Below are positions 34,554-42,684 of a stretch of DNA of 64,000 bases, one piece after another. A program made the translations under genes and the position numbers. Source of the stretch: Hyalangium versicolor. GTDB taxonomy: Bacteria > Myxococcota > Myxococcia > Myxococcales > Myxococcaceae. The notes below the pieces were generated by a model, which saw nothing but the letters and a program-made list of their open reading frames with translations, did no database searches and was not told the DNA's origin. Position 1 is the stretch's first letter; each line of letters begins with the position of its first letter. The DNA is taken from NCBI RefSeq assembly GCF_020103695.1, contig NZ_JAHXBF010000002.1:62001-126000 (forward strand), given 5' to 3'.

Positions 34554-36374
34554 ATGTCATCCCTGGACACCACCGCCATCAGTAGGCCGCGCATCCCGGA
34601 CCCCATCAGCGGCTATCGCCTCGAGAATCTCGTCGGCATGGGCGGCATGGGCGAGGTGCACAAGGCCGTGCAGTTGTCCCTCGGCCGCACCGTCGCGGTG
34701 AAGCTCCTCAATCCGGAGCTCGCCAAGGACGCGGCCTTCGTCGCCCGCTTCGAGAAGGAGGCCGCCGCGCTGGCGGCCCTCTCGCACCCCAACGTCGTCG
34801 CCATCGTCGACAAGGGGAAGACGGACTCCACCTATTACCTGGTGATGGAGTTCATCGAGGGGCCCTCGCTGCGCGAGCAGGTCCGCTCGCCGCTGCTGAC
34901 GCCCAAAGAGTCCCTGCGGATGATGATGGAGATCTGCCGGGGCGTGGAGTACGCGCACAACCGCGGCGTCATCCACCGGGATTTGAAGCCGGAGAACATC
35001 CTCTTCGATCAGCAGGCCGGTGGCCTCGCCAAGGTGACGGACTTCGGGCTGGCCTCGTTCCTGGACGACGCCAACTCGCGCTTCAACCTCACCAGCACCC
35101 ATGTCTCCATGGGCACGCTGTCCTATATGGCGCCCGAGCAGCGCGTGGACGCCAAGAACGCCGACAAGCGCGCGGACATCTTCTCGCTGGGCGTCATCCT
35201 CTATGAGCTGCTCACCGGCGAGGTGCCGCTGGGCACGTTTGATCCACCCTCGAAGGCCAAGCCAGGCATCGACGAGCGGCTGGACAACATCGTCGCGCGC
35301 TGCCTCAAGCCGGACCCCGAGGACCGCTACGCCACCGTCGCCGAGCTGATGGCGGAGCTGGAGCCGCTGGCGCCGGTGCTCACCTCGCAGCCGCCGCAGC
35401 CGCTCACGCGCGTGCAGCGCATCAAGGTGGGCGCGCGGCAGGTGGTCCGGGTCGTCACCCAGGCGGTGCTGACGGTGATCGTACTGGCGGCCCTGGGCGT
35501 GCTGGGGGTGGCGTGGCACCGCAGCGGAGAGAAGCCCGCGCCGATGATGCCCGGAGCGGCCCTCACCTCCGAACTCGGGGCGGACGCGGTGCGCACCCTG
35601 CCCGGACGACTGGCGAAGGGCACCGAGCGCAGGCTCCTGGAGGCCGGGGAAGGACCGGACCCGCTCTCCTTCCTCATCGCCGGCCGGCCCGTGAACATCG
35701 AGGGCAAGGCGCTGGTGTTCCCGCCCATGGAGATCGACGGTCACCGGCACGTGGGCCGGGCCGTGGCGGACGTGGTGGAGATGGAGGGGGACATCGCGCT
35801 GCTCAAGGCGGACGTGCTCGCCGATGGCCCTCCCCCCACGCCCTACACGCGCCTGCGCACCTTGCTCGACGGGCCGCTGCCGGATCCCCAGGTGGCCATC
35901 ATGCTCGTGGGCTCCACGGGACGTTACGTGGCGCTCGTCCAGGAAGGCTCGGGGGCTCCCCTGCGGCTGGAGTGGGCGCTCGGTGAGCGCCGGGGAACCA
36001 TGCTGGGGCAGGACTCGCCCAAGGGAACTGTCCACCTGGAGATGGAAGTGGACGCCGAGGGCATGCTGCGAACCTTCATCGGCACGGGTAAGGACCGGCG
36101 CGTCATTGGCGAGCCGCTCGTGCTCGGCCGCGAGTGGCAGAAGCAGTTCGGCGAAGTCCCCCGCGCCGCCGTCGGCTGCATCGAGGGCACCTGCCGCGTG
36201 GAGGGCCTCAGCTACTCAGTGAAGCAGGCTCCGCCCTCGGGCACCTCGTCCACCGTGGCGGAGCTGACGCCCCGCCCCACGCCCGTCGCCAAGCCGGTGG
36301 CCAAGCCTGCTCCCCCCGCGAAGAAGCCGCCAGCCAAGGCCCCGCCGCCTTCCAAGGGAGGCAAGAAGAAGTAA
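34554..36374 (+). CDS. transmembrane Ser/Thr protein kinase with extracytoplasmic domain
   Basis: A 606-residue eukaryote-like kinase with all key residues: glycine loop VGMGGMGEV, Lys50 in TVAVKLL, catalytic HRDLKPENIL (Asp143), DFG at 163-165 and APEQ at about 193. A membrane helix at about 300-320 (VTQAVLTVIVLAALGVLGVA) is followed by about 285 residues outside the cytoplasm. That part is beta-rich, contains VGCIEGTCRVEGLSYS with two Cys, and ends in a Lys/Pro/Ala tail. The outer domain is unassigned and probably senses an envelope ligand. The gene precedes the giant lipoprotein gene by 78 bases. Confidence 0.93.
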   Translation: MSSLDTTAISRPRIPDPISGYRLENLVGMGGMGEVHKAVQLSLGRTVAVKLLNPELAKDAAFVARFEKEAAALAALSHPNVVAIVDKGKTDSTYYLVMEFIEGPSLREQVRSPLLTPKESLRMMMEICRGVEYAHNRGVIHRDLKPENILFDQQAGGLAKVTDFGLASFLDDANSRFNLTSTHVSMGTLSYMAPEQRVDAKNADKRADIFSLGVILYELLTGEVPLGTFDPPSKAKPGIDERLDNIVARCLKPDPEDRYATVAELMAELEPLAPVLTSQPPQPLTRVQRIKVGARQVVRVVTQAVLTVIVLAALGVLGVAWHRSGEKPAPMMPGAALTSELGADAVRTLPGRLAKGTERRLLEAGEGPDPLSFLIAGRPVNIEGKALVFPPMEIDGHRHVGRAVADVVEMEGDIALLKADVLADGPPPTPYTRLRTLLDGPLPDPQVAIMLVGSTGRYVALVQEGSGAPLRLEWALGERRGTMLGQDSPKGTVHLEMEVDAEGMLRTFIGTGKDRRVIGEPLVLGREWQKQFGEVPRAAVGCIEGTCRVEGLSYSVKQAPPSGTSSTVAELTPRPTPVAKPVAKPAPPAKKPPAKAPPPSKGGKKK

Positions 36375-36452
36375 CAAGAGCTGCCTGCGGTGGACATACC
36401 CTGCATGCAGATGTAGCCCCGCCCCTGGGATTGAATTATCCCTTCGGGCTCT

Positions 36453-39400
36453 ATGCGCACCTCTCGCGGCCTCCTCGCGCTGCTCGCCCTCGTCGCCGGC
36501 CTTGCCGGCTGCCCGTCCCGCCACACCGCCTCCGCCAACCTCCTGGAGTCCGCCGCCGAACAGGCGCAGAAGGGCAGCGGTGAGGCTCGCACGCTCGCGC
36601 TCGCGGGCTTTCACGCGTACCTGGTCCAGGGAGATGCGGAGGCGGCTCGGGGCCGCTTCGATGCCGCGATTGCCAAGGACCCGGGTGACCCGTACGCCCT
36701 GATGGGCCAGAACCTCATCGCGCGGCGCGCCGGTGCAGTGGACCGGGCCCTCACCGCGGACCTGGAGCTGGTGGCGCGCGCCCCCACCCACCCGCTCGCC
36801 GTGGCCGCCGCCCGCTACATCCTCGACCAGGTGGGCACCTCGCCCGAGCTGGACGAGGTCATCCTCAAGGGCGTCCAGAAGGGGCTCGACGCGGGCGCGG
36901 CGGGTGAGGCCGCCCAGTTGCTGCGCGGCAGCCAGCTGGCCGTGGCCCTCGTGCGAGCGGATGCGCAAGGGACAGCAAGCCGCGTGAAGGAAGTGGGCGC
37001 CGCCTCCGTGGCGACGCTCGTGGGCCCGTTCTCGCCCCACCACGTGCTGTCCTTCGACGAGGCCCTCCCGCCCGAGAAGGACGGCTCGCTCGCGGGCCCC
37101 TTCACCGGCCCCTATGGCCCGCTCACGCCGCGCACCCTGCACGCCCCGGACGGCCGGCACCGCCTGGAGGGAGAGCCGGCCGAGAGTGACATGTACATCC
37201 TCGCCTTCGACGCGGAGATAGCCGAGGGCGGCGTGTATCTGGCGCGCACCGTGGCCTCCTCCTCCTTCAAGGTGCTGATGGATGGCGCGCTCCTCTTCGA
37301 GCGCCGGGCCTTCACCCACGCCGAGTCCACCATCTCCGGCCGCGCCGTGCGGCTGGCTCCCGGCAAGCACCGCTTCGTGGTGAAGCTCACCAAGGAGAGC
37401 GCCACGGGGACGATCTCCTTCGCCCTGCCACGCGCGGATGGCCGTCCCTCGGACGTGCGCTACACCGCCGCCACGGGGCCCGCGCCCTCCTGGGCGGGAC
37501 AGGCCCCGGCGTTCGTCCAGGCCTCGAGCTTCTACCCCTCCGCGGCGGACCTCGCGGCCGCGCTCGAGGGAGAGGTGGGCGGACTGCTGGCCAGCTACCT
37601 GGCGGCACGGGACGGCGTGGGGCGGGATCCGGATGGCACCCGGCTGCTGCTGGAGAGCCTGGGAGACACGGCTCGCACCCCGGCCCTGCTCATGCTGAGC
37701 GCGGAGCTGGCGTCGCAGGACCGCTCCGTTCCCACGAAGGTCTCACGCGGTCGGGCCACACGGGACCTGGAGGCCGTCCTGGCCAAGGACCCGAAGGACG
37801 TATCCGCGCTGCTGCTGCGCGCCGAACTGGCGCTCGCGGACAGCCAGCCAGCCTCCGCCCAGGAGGTGCTGAAGACGGCCCTGGAGCTCACCGGCCCGGA
37901 GAACTACCCCGTGCAGATGCTGCGCGCCCGCGCGGCCATCTCGCTCCAGGTGGATGCCCAGGCGGAGGAGGCGCTCTCGGCGGCGCTCAAGGCCCAGCCC
38001 AAGCTGTGTGACGCGCTCTCGCTGCGCTACAGCCTGGCCCGCAAACGGGACGCGTCGGCGCTCATGGACCAGCTCGTCGCGGACTTCGCCGGCTGCTCCA
38101 ACGCCCAGGCCCGCGTCGCCGAGCACGCGCGCCAGCGGGGAGATCTGGCCACGGCGGCGAAGAACCTCGCGGAGATGCTCGAGCAGGACCCGGGCAATGT
38201 GAATATCGGCTCCTCGTTGGCCAGCATCTACCTCTCCATGCGCCGCTATGACGATGCCGCGGCCACGTTGAAGGAGCTGCTGACCCTGTGGCCCCGCTTC
38301 GCCTACCTCTATAAGAGGCTGGCGGACGTGCGCGAGTACGCGGGGGCTCCGGCCGAGGCGCTCGCGCTGCGCGAGAAGGCGCTCACCATCGAGGGGAGTG
38401 ACTTGTCCCTGCGCCGCGCCGTGGTGCGAGCAAAGACGGGCAAGGAGATCCTCCAGGACCAGGCCATCGACGGCAAGGCGGCCATCGCGGCCTACGAGTC
38501 CTCGCACGGCGAGGAGATCTCTGGCGCCACGTACGTGCTGGACGCGGCCGCGGTGCAGGTGTTCCCGGGCGGCTCGTTGGTCAACCGCATCCACACCATC
38601 CAGAAGGCGCTGGAGCAGAACGGCATCGACGACATCGCCGAGGTGAACCTGCCCAACGGGGCCCAGCTGCTGGCCCTGCGCACCATCAAGGCGGACGGCA
38701 CGGTGCTGGAGCCGGAGAACATCGAGGGCAAGGACAACATCAGCCTGCCGGGCGTGAACGTGGGCGACTACGTGGAGGTGGAGTACCTGCTCACCGAGTC
38801 GGGGCGCGGTCCCGCGCAGCCGGGCTTCGCGGCCTCCGCCTTCTTCTTCCAGATCGCCAACATGACCAACAACTGGTCCACGTACACCGTAGTGGCGCCC
38901 AAGGGCACCGGCATGCGCGTGGACGCGCACGGCCTGAAGGTCAACCCGCCGGAGACGAAGGGCGACGTGGAGGTCTTCACCCACGAGGCCCGCAAGGTGC
39001 CGCCGCTCATCCCCGAGCCGGACTCTCCCTGGTCCTCCAACGAGTACCTGCCCTTCGTGGTGGTGGGCGCGGGCTCGACGGGCAATGACCGCATGGCGGC
39101 CATCTACGCGGACGCCTTCTACGACAGGTCGAAGTGGAACGCGGACGTGCAGGCCTTCGCGCGCAAGGTGGTGGAGGGCAAAACAGGCCTGGAGGCGGTG
39201 AAGGCGCTGCACGCGGCCATCATGCAGCGCATCCCCGGCCGGGACGTGGGGCTGGCGCAGTCGGCCATCTCCACGCTGGCGCAGGACCGGGGCAGCCGGC
39301 TGATGCTGCTCAAGGCCTCGCTGGAGTCGATGGGAATCCCCGCGCGGCTGGCGGTGGTGCGCCCCTTCTCCACGGATCCGGCGCCGTACCTGTTCCCCTC

Positions 39401-40229
39401 CGAGTCGCTGTACCCCTTCGTGTGCGTGCACGTGGAGGTGCCGGGCGGGGAGCCCGTGTGGGTGGACACCACGGTGCGCTTCGGTCCCTTCGGCGAGCTG
39501 CCGGAGAACGCCATGGGCGAGCGCGACGCGTACCTGCTGCCCGAACCCGGCCGGGACCTGGTGAAGGTGAAGACGCCGCCGCTCAACGACAAGGCGAACA
39601 AGCAGGTGTCCCTCCAGTTGGAGCTGAAGCCGGACGGGACGCTCGTGGCCCACGGCGAGGAGACGTACCTGGGCTTCACGGGAGCCTCGCTCGCCGAGTC
39701 CTTCGATGCCCTCTCGGCGGAGAGCCGCCGGCAGGCGCTCCAGGGCGCGGTGACGCGGTACTTCGGCGGCGCGGAGTTGACGGACGTGAAGATCGATCAC
39801 CCGGAGCAGGTCGGCGCGGCCTTCACCCTGCGCTACGAGTTCAACGTGCCGCGCTTCGCCCGAATCGAGGGCAAGCGCATGGTGCTGGGCCCCGTCACCT
39901 TCCCGGCCATGCTTGGCCGGCGCTACGTGCAGCTGAGCGTCCGCCACACGCCGCTGTTCCTCGAAGACACCGAGAACAGCAACACGCAGGCCACGCTCAC
40001 GCTCCCGGAGGGTTGGCAGCTGCAGGACCCGCAACCCGCACTCAAAGTGAACACCCGCTTCGGCCGCTTCGTGCGCTCGGAGAAGCAGGAGGGCCGCGTG
40101 GTCACCTTCCTCGAGGGGTTGCGCCTGCCTCGCAACCGCGTCTACCCCAAGGACTACGAGGCCTTCGCCCAGTTCGCCGGGGACGTGGACCTCATCCAGA
40201 CGCGCGATCTGGTGCTCGTCTCCCAGTAG
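36453..40229 (+). CDS. giant TPR lipoprotein with DUF3857 and degenerate transglutaminase domain
   Basis: A 1258-residue lipoprotein (lipobox LAGC, Cys20). TPR-like helices occupy about 30-200 and 390-680 around a beta domain (about 200-380, FKVLMDGALLFERRAF). Then comes a DUF3857 region (about 700-870, QVFPGGSLVNRIHTIQKALE) and a transglutaminase-like domain (about 900-1040). In the latter the usual catalytic Cys is absent (TLAQDRGSRLMLLKASLES), although His and Asp remain in FVCVHVEV and VWVDTT, so it is probably a binding domain. A DUF3858-like C-terminus follows. It may assemble envelope or extracellular partners; possible functional link with the upstream kinase. Confidence 0.85.
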   Translation: MRTSRGLLALLALVAGLAGCPSRHTASANLLESAAEQAQKGSGEARTLALAGFHAYLVQGDAEAARGRFDAAIAKDPGDPYALMGQNLIARRAGAVDRALTADLELVARAPTHPLAVAAARYILDQVGTSPELDEVILKGVQKGLDAGAAGEAAQLLRGSQLAVALVRADAQGTASRVKEVGAASVATLVGPFSPHHVLSFDEALPPEKDGSLAGPFTGPYGPLTPRTLHAPDGRHRLEGEPAESDMYILAFDAEIAEGGVYLARTVASSSFKVLMDGALLFERRAFTHAESTISGRAVRLAPGKHRFVVKLTKESATGTISFALPRADGRPSDVRYTAATGPAPSWAGQAPAFVQASSFYPSAADLAAALEGEVGGLLASYLAARDGVGRDPDGTRLLLESLGDTARTPALLMLSAELASQDRSVPTKVSRGRATRDLEAVLAKDPKDVSALLLRAELALADSQPASAQEVLKTALELTGPENYPVQMLRARAAISLQVDAQAEEALSAALKAQPKLCDALSLRYSLARKRDASALMDQLVADFAGCSNAQARVAEHARQRGDLATAAKNLAEMLEQDPGNVNIGSSLASIYLSMRRYDDAAATLKELLTLWPRFAYLYKRLADVREYAGAPAEALALREKALTIEGSDLSLRRAVVRAKTGKEILQDQAIDGKAAIAAYESSHGEEISGATYVLDAAAVQVFPGGSLVNRIHTIQKALEQNGIDDIAEVNLPNGAQLLALRTIKADGTVLEPENIEGKDNISLPGVNVGDYVEVEYLLTESGRGPAQPGFAASAFFFQIANMTNNWSTYTVVAPKGTGMRVDAHGLKVNPPETKGDVEVFTHEARKVPPLIPEPDSPWSSNEYLPFVVVGAGSTGNDRMAAIYADAFYDRSKWNADVQAFARKVVEGKTGLEAVKALHAAIMQRIPGRDVGLAQSAISTLAQDRGSRLMLLKASLESMGIPARLAVVRPFSTDPAPYLFPSESLYPFVCVHVEVPGGEPVWVDTTVRFGPFGELPENAMGERDAYLLPEPGRDLVKVKTPPLNDKANKQVSLQLELKPDGTLVAHGEETYLGFTGASLAESFDALSAESRRQALQGAVTRYFGGAELTDVKIDHPEQVGAAFTLRYEFNVPRFARIEGKRMVLGPVTFPAMLGRRYVQLSVRHTPLFLEDTENSNTQATLTLPEGWQLQDPQPALKVNTRFGRFVRSEKQEGRVVTFLEGLRLPRNRVYPKDYEAFAQFAGDVDLIQTRDLVLVSQ

Positions 40230-40329
40230 GGAGCAGCGGGCCCTCGCCTGCCAGCCCCCCTGCCCCATTCTCGGGGTTCGGCTCCATACACAGAGTCAGG
40301 GGGGTGCTCCGGCAAGCCGGAGCGAACAG

Positions 40330-41007
40330 ATGGGAGACGCGATGGGCAAGAAGCTGAAGGGGCTCCGGGTCGCGGTGCTGGCGGCGGATGGCTTCGAGCA
40401 GGTGGAGCTGACGATTCCAGTGAAGAAGCTGAGGCGCGAGGGCGCCCAGGTGGACATCGTCTCGCTCCGGCCGGGCGCCATCCGGGGCATGAACCTGCTG
40501 CTGCCCGGTAAGAAGGTGGACGTGGACACCACGCTCCACGAGACGAAGGCGGCCGACTTCGACGCGTTGCTGCTCCCTGGCGGCTTCATCAACCCGGACT
40601 CCCTGCGGCAGAGCGAGCTGGCGCGCGAGTTCGTCCGGGACTTCGAGCGACTCGGGCGGCCCATCGCCGTCATCTGCCATGGCCCGTGGCTGCTCGCCTC
40701 CGCGGATCTGGTGCGTGGGCGGCGGCTCACCTCCTGGCCTGGCATCCAGGACGACCTTCGCAACGCAGGGGGAATCTGGGAGGACGCTCCCGTCGTGCGC
40801 GACGGCACCTGGGTCTCCAGCCGAGGGCCTCATGACCTGCCGCAGTTCGAGCACGCCATGGTCGCGCTCTTCGCCGAGCACCTTCCGGTGGCCATCCCCA
40901 GGGAAAGCCCCAAGGAGGCCCGGCCTTGGCTCGGCTGGCTCGTGGGAGGGCTAGCCGTCGCTGCGGTCGGCCTCGGGGTCCGGGCGCGTGGTGCACTGGC
41001 CGTGTAA
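40330..41007 (+). CDS. DJ-1/PfpI family protein with C-terminal membrane anchor
   Basis: A 225-residue protein of the PfpI/DJ-1 superfamily: DGFEQVELTIPVKKL, ALLLPGGFINPDSLR and the nucleophile elbow AVICHGPWLLASA with Cys, His and the Glu in FEQVE. These proteins act as glyoxalase/deglycase or stress peptidases. Unusually, after the domain (about 185) a hydrophobic segment WLGWLVGGLAVAAVGLGV suggests tail anchoring in the inner membrane. Both ATG 40330 and 40342 have GGAG sites. No operon partner within 100 bases. Confidence 0.85.
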   Translation: MGDAMGKKLKGLRVAVLAADGFEQVELTIPVKKLRREGAQVDIVSLRPGAIRGMNLLLPGKKVDVDTTLHETKAADFDALLLPGGFINPDSLRQSELAREFVRDFERLGRPIAVICHGPWLLASADLVRGRRLTSWPGIQDDLRNAGGIWEDAPVVRDGTWVSSRGPHDLPQFEHAMVALFAEHLPVAIPRESPKEARPWLGWLVGGLAVAAVGLGVRARGALAV

Positions 41008-41158
41008 TCTTCCCGGAAGTGAAGGCCCCGCGTACGGAGAAGAGGAGGAGCGCAGAAAACCTCTTCTTCACTTTGAAGTCGTCACCGATTCCTGACCACA
41101 ATGACCTGCTCTTGCTGCGGCGGCACGAGGCACCCGGCGTAGGCGAGGAGGTCAAGTC

Positions 41159-42475
41159 GTGAGCACATCCGCTTCCCCGTCCCCCAATCGCCGCATCCTC
41201 GTCGTCGACGACAACCGGACCATTCATCAGGACTTCCGGAAGATCCTCTGTCCGGATCGATCGCGCGACTCGACGCTCGACATGATGGAGGCCAGCCTCT
41301 TCGGGCACTCCGAGCAGCCCGAGCAGACGCTCAACTTCGAGGTGGACTCGGCGTTCCAGGGAGAAGAGGCGCTGTTGATGGCGCGAGCCGCCCGTCAGCA
41401 GGGCAAGCCCTACGCCCTGGCCTTCATCGACATCCGCATGCCCCCAGGCATTGATGGCGTCGAGACCACTTCCCGCATCTGGAAGGACGATCCAGACATC
41501 CAGGTCGTCATCTGCTCGGCCTACGCTGACTACTCCTGGGAAGAGATGATGCTCAGGCTCGGCCTCTCCCAGCGCCTGCTCATCCTCCGCAAGCCCTTCG
41601 ACGGCATCGAAGTGCGACAGCTGGCCTTCGCCCTCACCGAGAAGTGGGAACTGCTACGCACCAACCGCCTCCACATGGAGGACCTCACCCGCGCCGTCGA
41701 GGAGCGCACCCACCAGCTCACCCTCGCCAACGCTCGCCTCGTCCAGTCTCAGCGCCTGGAAGCCCTTGGCCGACTCTCCGCGGGCCTGGCTCACGAGATC
41801 AACAACCCGCTCAGCTTCATCCTGGCCAACCTCGGTTACCTGCGCACCCAGCTGGAGACCCACGCATCGGGGCTGAGCACCGGTGACATCCAGGAGCTGC
41901 GTGAGGTGTGCGCAGAAAGCTACGAGGGCGCTGAGCGCATCCGCCGCATCATCCAGAACATCAAGCTGTTTTCCCGCCTGGATGAGGCTCCTCGCACCCG
42001 CGTCAACATTCACGAGGTGCTCGAGCACGCCCTGAGCGAGATCCGCTCGCTGCTGGCCCCCAACATCCACCTGGTGCGCGACTTCCAGAACGTCCCGGCC
42101 GTCTACGCCAGCGAGAACGGCTTGCAGCAGGTCTTCTTCGGCCTGCTCGCCAACGCGGCCCAGGCCATCAAGGAGTCGCCCACCACGCCCTCGCTCCGCG
42201 TGGCGACCCACCTGCAGGCGGATGGCCGGGTGGCGGTCGAGGTCCAGGACAACGGCAAGGGCATCGCGCCCGAGCACCTGGGCCGCATCTTCGAGCCCTT
42301 CTTCACCACCAAGCGCCTGGGCACCGGCACCGGCCTGGGACTGAGCGTGTGCTACGGCATCGTCCTGGGGCTGGGCGGAGACATCACCGTCGACTCCACT
42401 CCGGGTAAGGGAGCCACCTTCCGCGTGCTCCTGCCCCAGGCCACCATCGAGTCCTCTCAACCCGTCCCTGGGTAG
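41159..42475 (+). CDS. receiver-histidine kinase hybrid, copy 1
   Basis: A 438-residue soluble protein: N-terminal receiver (VVDDN and acceptor Asp91 in AFIDIRMPPG), then a coiled linker, HisKA H-box GLAHEINNPLSFILAN (His212), N-box LLANAAQAI and G-boxes DNGKGIAPE and GTGLGLSVCYGIV. The receiver contains an insert of about 30 residues (CPDRSRDSTLDMMEASLFGH region) between the acidic pair and the acceptor Asp. GGAGG stands eight bases before the GTG. A near-identical copy lies at 44577. With no membrane segment, it probably relays a signal phosphorylated in by another kinase. Confidence 0.92.
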   Translation: MSTSASPSPNRRILVVDDNRTIHQDFRKILCPDRSRDSTLDMMEASLFGHSEQPEQTLNFEVDSAFQGEEALLMARAARQQGKPYALAFIDIRMPPGIDGVETTSRIWKDDPDIQVVICSAYADYSWEEMMLRLGLSQRLLILRKPFDGIEVRQLAFALTEKWELLRTNRLHMEDLTRAVEERTHQLTLANARLVQSQRLEALGRLSAGLAHEINNPLSFILANLGYLRTQLETHASGLSTGDIQELREVCAESYEGAERIRRIIQNIKLFSRLDEAPRTRVNIHEVLEHALSEIRSLLAPNIHLVRDFQNVPAVYASENGLQQVFFGLLANAAQAIKESPTTPSLRVATHLQADGRVAVEVQDNGKGIAPEHLGRIFEPFFTTKRLGTGTGLGLSVCYGIVLGLGGDITVDSTPGKGATFRVLLPQATIESSQPVPG

Positions 42476-42512
42476 ATTTGTACCCATGCCCTCCAGGCGT
42501 CTCAGGCTTAAG

Positions 42513-42533
42513 GGTAGGTGAGTTCCACCTACC
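42513..42533 (+). terminator. strong hairpin after copy 1
   Basis: GGTAGGTG (42513-42520) and CACCTACC (42526-42533) form a perfect stem with a five-base loop, 38 bases after the stop of copy 1. There is no T-run, so it may be a factor-dependent or processing site. Confidence 0.4.
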
Positions 42534-42684
42534 TCCCTAGAGGCTGGGTCCGGAAAATGACGGAGGGCTTTGAAGATTCCATCCCCTTGAGAACAAAATC
42601 AGCCGGGGGGGTGAAGGTTGCTGACGTGTCATCCGCCCCGCGAGCAAGTCCAGGGGACATGGCGAACACGAAGCCAGCGAGACG

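Noticed and set aside
37743..40268. 841-codon open frame antisense to the giant lipoprotein
   Set aside because: Composition (His, Arg, Gln, Leu rich) is that of a GC-bias shadow; the sense strand has clear domains and a signal peptide.
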